From Loktanella sp. M215 (GTDB taxonomy: Bacteria > Pseudomonadota > Alphaproteobacteria > Rhodobacterales > Rhodobacteraceae), in contig NZ_WMEA01000001.1 in NCBI RefSeq assembly GCF_021735925.1, positions 3,626,001-3,690,000 of the forward strand: DNA of 64,000 nt, read 5' to 3'. The translations under genes were made by a program, and so were the position numbers. This document shows, piece by piece, positions 63,005 through 64,000 of the stretch. The notes under the pieces were generated by a model. It worked only from the letters and a program-made list of their open reading frames with translations, was not told the origin of the DNA and did not search any database. Numbering within the stretch: the first letter of the stretch is position 1; every line of letters starts with the position of its first letter.

Positions 63005-64000
63005 ATGTCCGGCAAAATATTGATCGTCGATTCCGTTTCGACCAACCGTATCGTTCTGCGGGTCAAGATGCTGGCTGCAAGGTATGAGGTCGATGCCGTG
63101 GCCTCCTGCGCCGAAGCGGCCAGTCGGATTGCGATGTCCCAGCCCGATCTGGTGCTGATCAATCTGACCGATGCGCAGGGCGAAGGCCATGCCTTCTGCC
63201 GAGGGCTTCGCGCCGATGTGGCCACCGCCAATATCGCGATCATATCCGTGGGTGTGCTGGACACCGCCACCGCCCGATTCAGCGCGCTCGATGCCGGCGC
63301 CGATGATGTGCTGCCGCGCCCGATCAGCGACACGCTGCTGCTGGCGCGCGTGCGCAGCCTGATGCGCCGGCGGAACATGTCGCGCGAACTGCAGATGCGC
63401 GACGGGACGAACCGCAATTTCGGGTTCGAGGAAGCCTCGGCCCTGCTGATCACACCGGCCCGCATCACCCTGCTGTCGGATGCACCGACTGCGGCGGCGG
63501 CCCTTTCCGCAGATTTGCGGGCGGGGCTTGGTCAGTCGATCCGGGTCATTACCTCTGACGACGCGCTGATCGATGCCAGCGACGTCGGGAAGACGGACCT
63601 CTTCATGATTGATGCCACGGTCGGCGGCTTCAGGGCACGCCAGCTGTTCAGGCTCGTCGCGGACCTGCGGGCACGGCAATCGACACGGCTCGCCACGCAG
63701 ATGGTCCTCCTGCCGTCCCAGCAGACCGAAGCGGCCGCCATGCTGCTTGATCTCGGCGCCGATGACGTGATCCTGGGGTCGGTTGGTACCCAGGAGCTCG
63801 TGCTGCGCGCCAAGGCGCTGGTCCGGCACAAGATGGATCAGGACCGATTGCGCGACAGCCTGCGCGACGGGTTGCACGCCGCGATCACCGACCCTCTGAC
63901 GGGCCTCTACAACCGGCGCTATGCAGAAACGCATCTGCGCCACATCGCCAAACAGGCCCGCGCCGTGGGGCGTGAATATGCGCTGATGATGATCGACATC
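63005..64000 (+). CDS. pleD: PleD-like response regulator/diguanylate cyclase, 5' part (332 codons)
   Basis: The reading frame has no stop and runs off the window. It starts with a receiver domain (about residues 3-120), continues with a second receiver-like domain (about 155-285) and then the start of a GGDEF domain, DPLTGLYNRRYAE (residues 296-308). In the first receiver the phospho-acceptor position holds Asn53 (VLINLTD) instead of Asp and one of the paired acidic residues is replaced (IVDSVSTNR). The second domain has Asp in FMIDATV. The family makes cyclic di-GMP. AAGGA precedes the ATG. The GG(D/E)EF active site lies outside the window. Confidence 0.9.
   Translation, partial: MSGKILIVDSVSTNRIVLRVKMLAARYEVDAVASCAEAASRIAMSQPDLVLINLTDAQGEGHAFCRGLRADVATANIAIISVGVLDTATARFSALDAGADDVLPRPISDTLLLARVRSLMRRRNMSRELQMRDGTNRNFGFEEASALLITPARITLLSDAPTAAAALSADLRAGLGQSIRVITSDDALIDASDVGKTDLFMIDATVGGFRARQLFRLVADLRARQSTRLATQMVLLPSQQTEAAAMLLDLGADDVILGSVGTQELVLRAKALVRHKMDQDRLRDSLRDGLHAAITDPLTGLYNRRYAETHLRHIAKQARAVGREYALMMIDI

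Noticed and set aside
1..64000. tRNA, rRNA, CRISPR, insertion sequences, prophage or integrase genes
   Set aside because: I looked for cloverleaf-like segments, spaced repeats, transposase motifs and phage genes on both strands and found none.

Overview
The window comes from a GC-rich alphaproteobacterium, most likely a member of the Rhodobacteraceae (Roseobacter-type). Pointers are a GcrA cell-cycle regulator, DUF1467 and DUF3572 proteins, a PleD-like two-receiver diguanylate cyclase, a form II CoxL-type molybdenum hydroxylase, a RACo-like corrinoid activator tail, and a dispersed intergenic repeat with an AAATACTTC/AAATACTCC core. It reads as ordinary chromosome: no rRNA, tRNA, CRISPR array, insertion sequence or prophage was found.

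Layout. 0-5 kb: tail of a RACo-like protein, a secreted ClpP-fold-like protein, an MFS exporter divergent from a GlxA/AraC regulator (they share an inverted repeat made of two consensus -35 boxes), a 60-residue SET-like ORF coupled to a small multidrug-resistance-type protein, and an orphan NitT/TauT-type permease. 4.8-6.4 kb: 1.6 kb with no supportable gene. 6.4-10.9 kb: a minus-strand operon coxG-coxS-coxL-coxM for a form II CO-dehydrogenase-like enzyme; coxM carries a one-base frameshift. 11-19 kb: a PAS hybrid histidine kinase, an amidase and a complete polyamine-type ABC transporter (ATPase, two permeases, binding protein). 19-25 kb: small Cys protein, meaB and a coupled hydrolase, rpmB, hrpB, a Nudix hydrolase. 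25-30 kb: DUF1993, argD-argF with a candidate arginine-rich leader peptide and hairpin upstream, an ABC-2 permease, gcrA, an SDR. 30-41 kb: an EEP nuclease, rimO, an AT-rich foreign-looking gene overlapping its 3' end, an IMPACT protein, a TPR protein, PAQR, an M48 lipoprotein, an HDAC-GFA-nitroreductase-EI24 run, DUF1467, mce and a response regulator. 41-52 kb: a DUF1800-DUF1501-GNAT operon, a Tat-exported L,D-transpeptidase, aspS, carB, a lipoprotein and a GYF/DUF805 protein. 52-64 kb: a KAS III, AKR, ArsH, tdk, cytochrome b561, the coupled set YbjN-proC-csaA-hydroxyacid dehydrogenase, an M42 peptidase, two tandem fasciclin proteins, a HAD phosphatase, DUF3572 and the 5' part of a PleD-like gene.

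How the parts relate. Arginine and pyrimidine supply (argD, argF, carB), translation (rpmB, aspS, csaA, rimO), propionyl/methylmalonyl-CoA metabolism (meaB, mce) and polyamine-type import are housekeeping. The regions most worth a second look are the argD leader, the frameshifted cox operon with its neighbouring gene desert, the AT-rich gene behind rimO, the receiver lacking its phospho-acceptor Asp in the PleD-like protein, and the dispersed repeat family. I did not find a clear previously undescribed defence or biosynthetic system.
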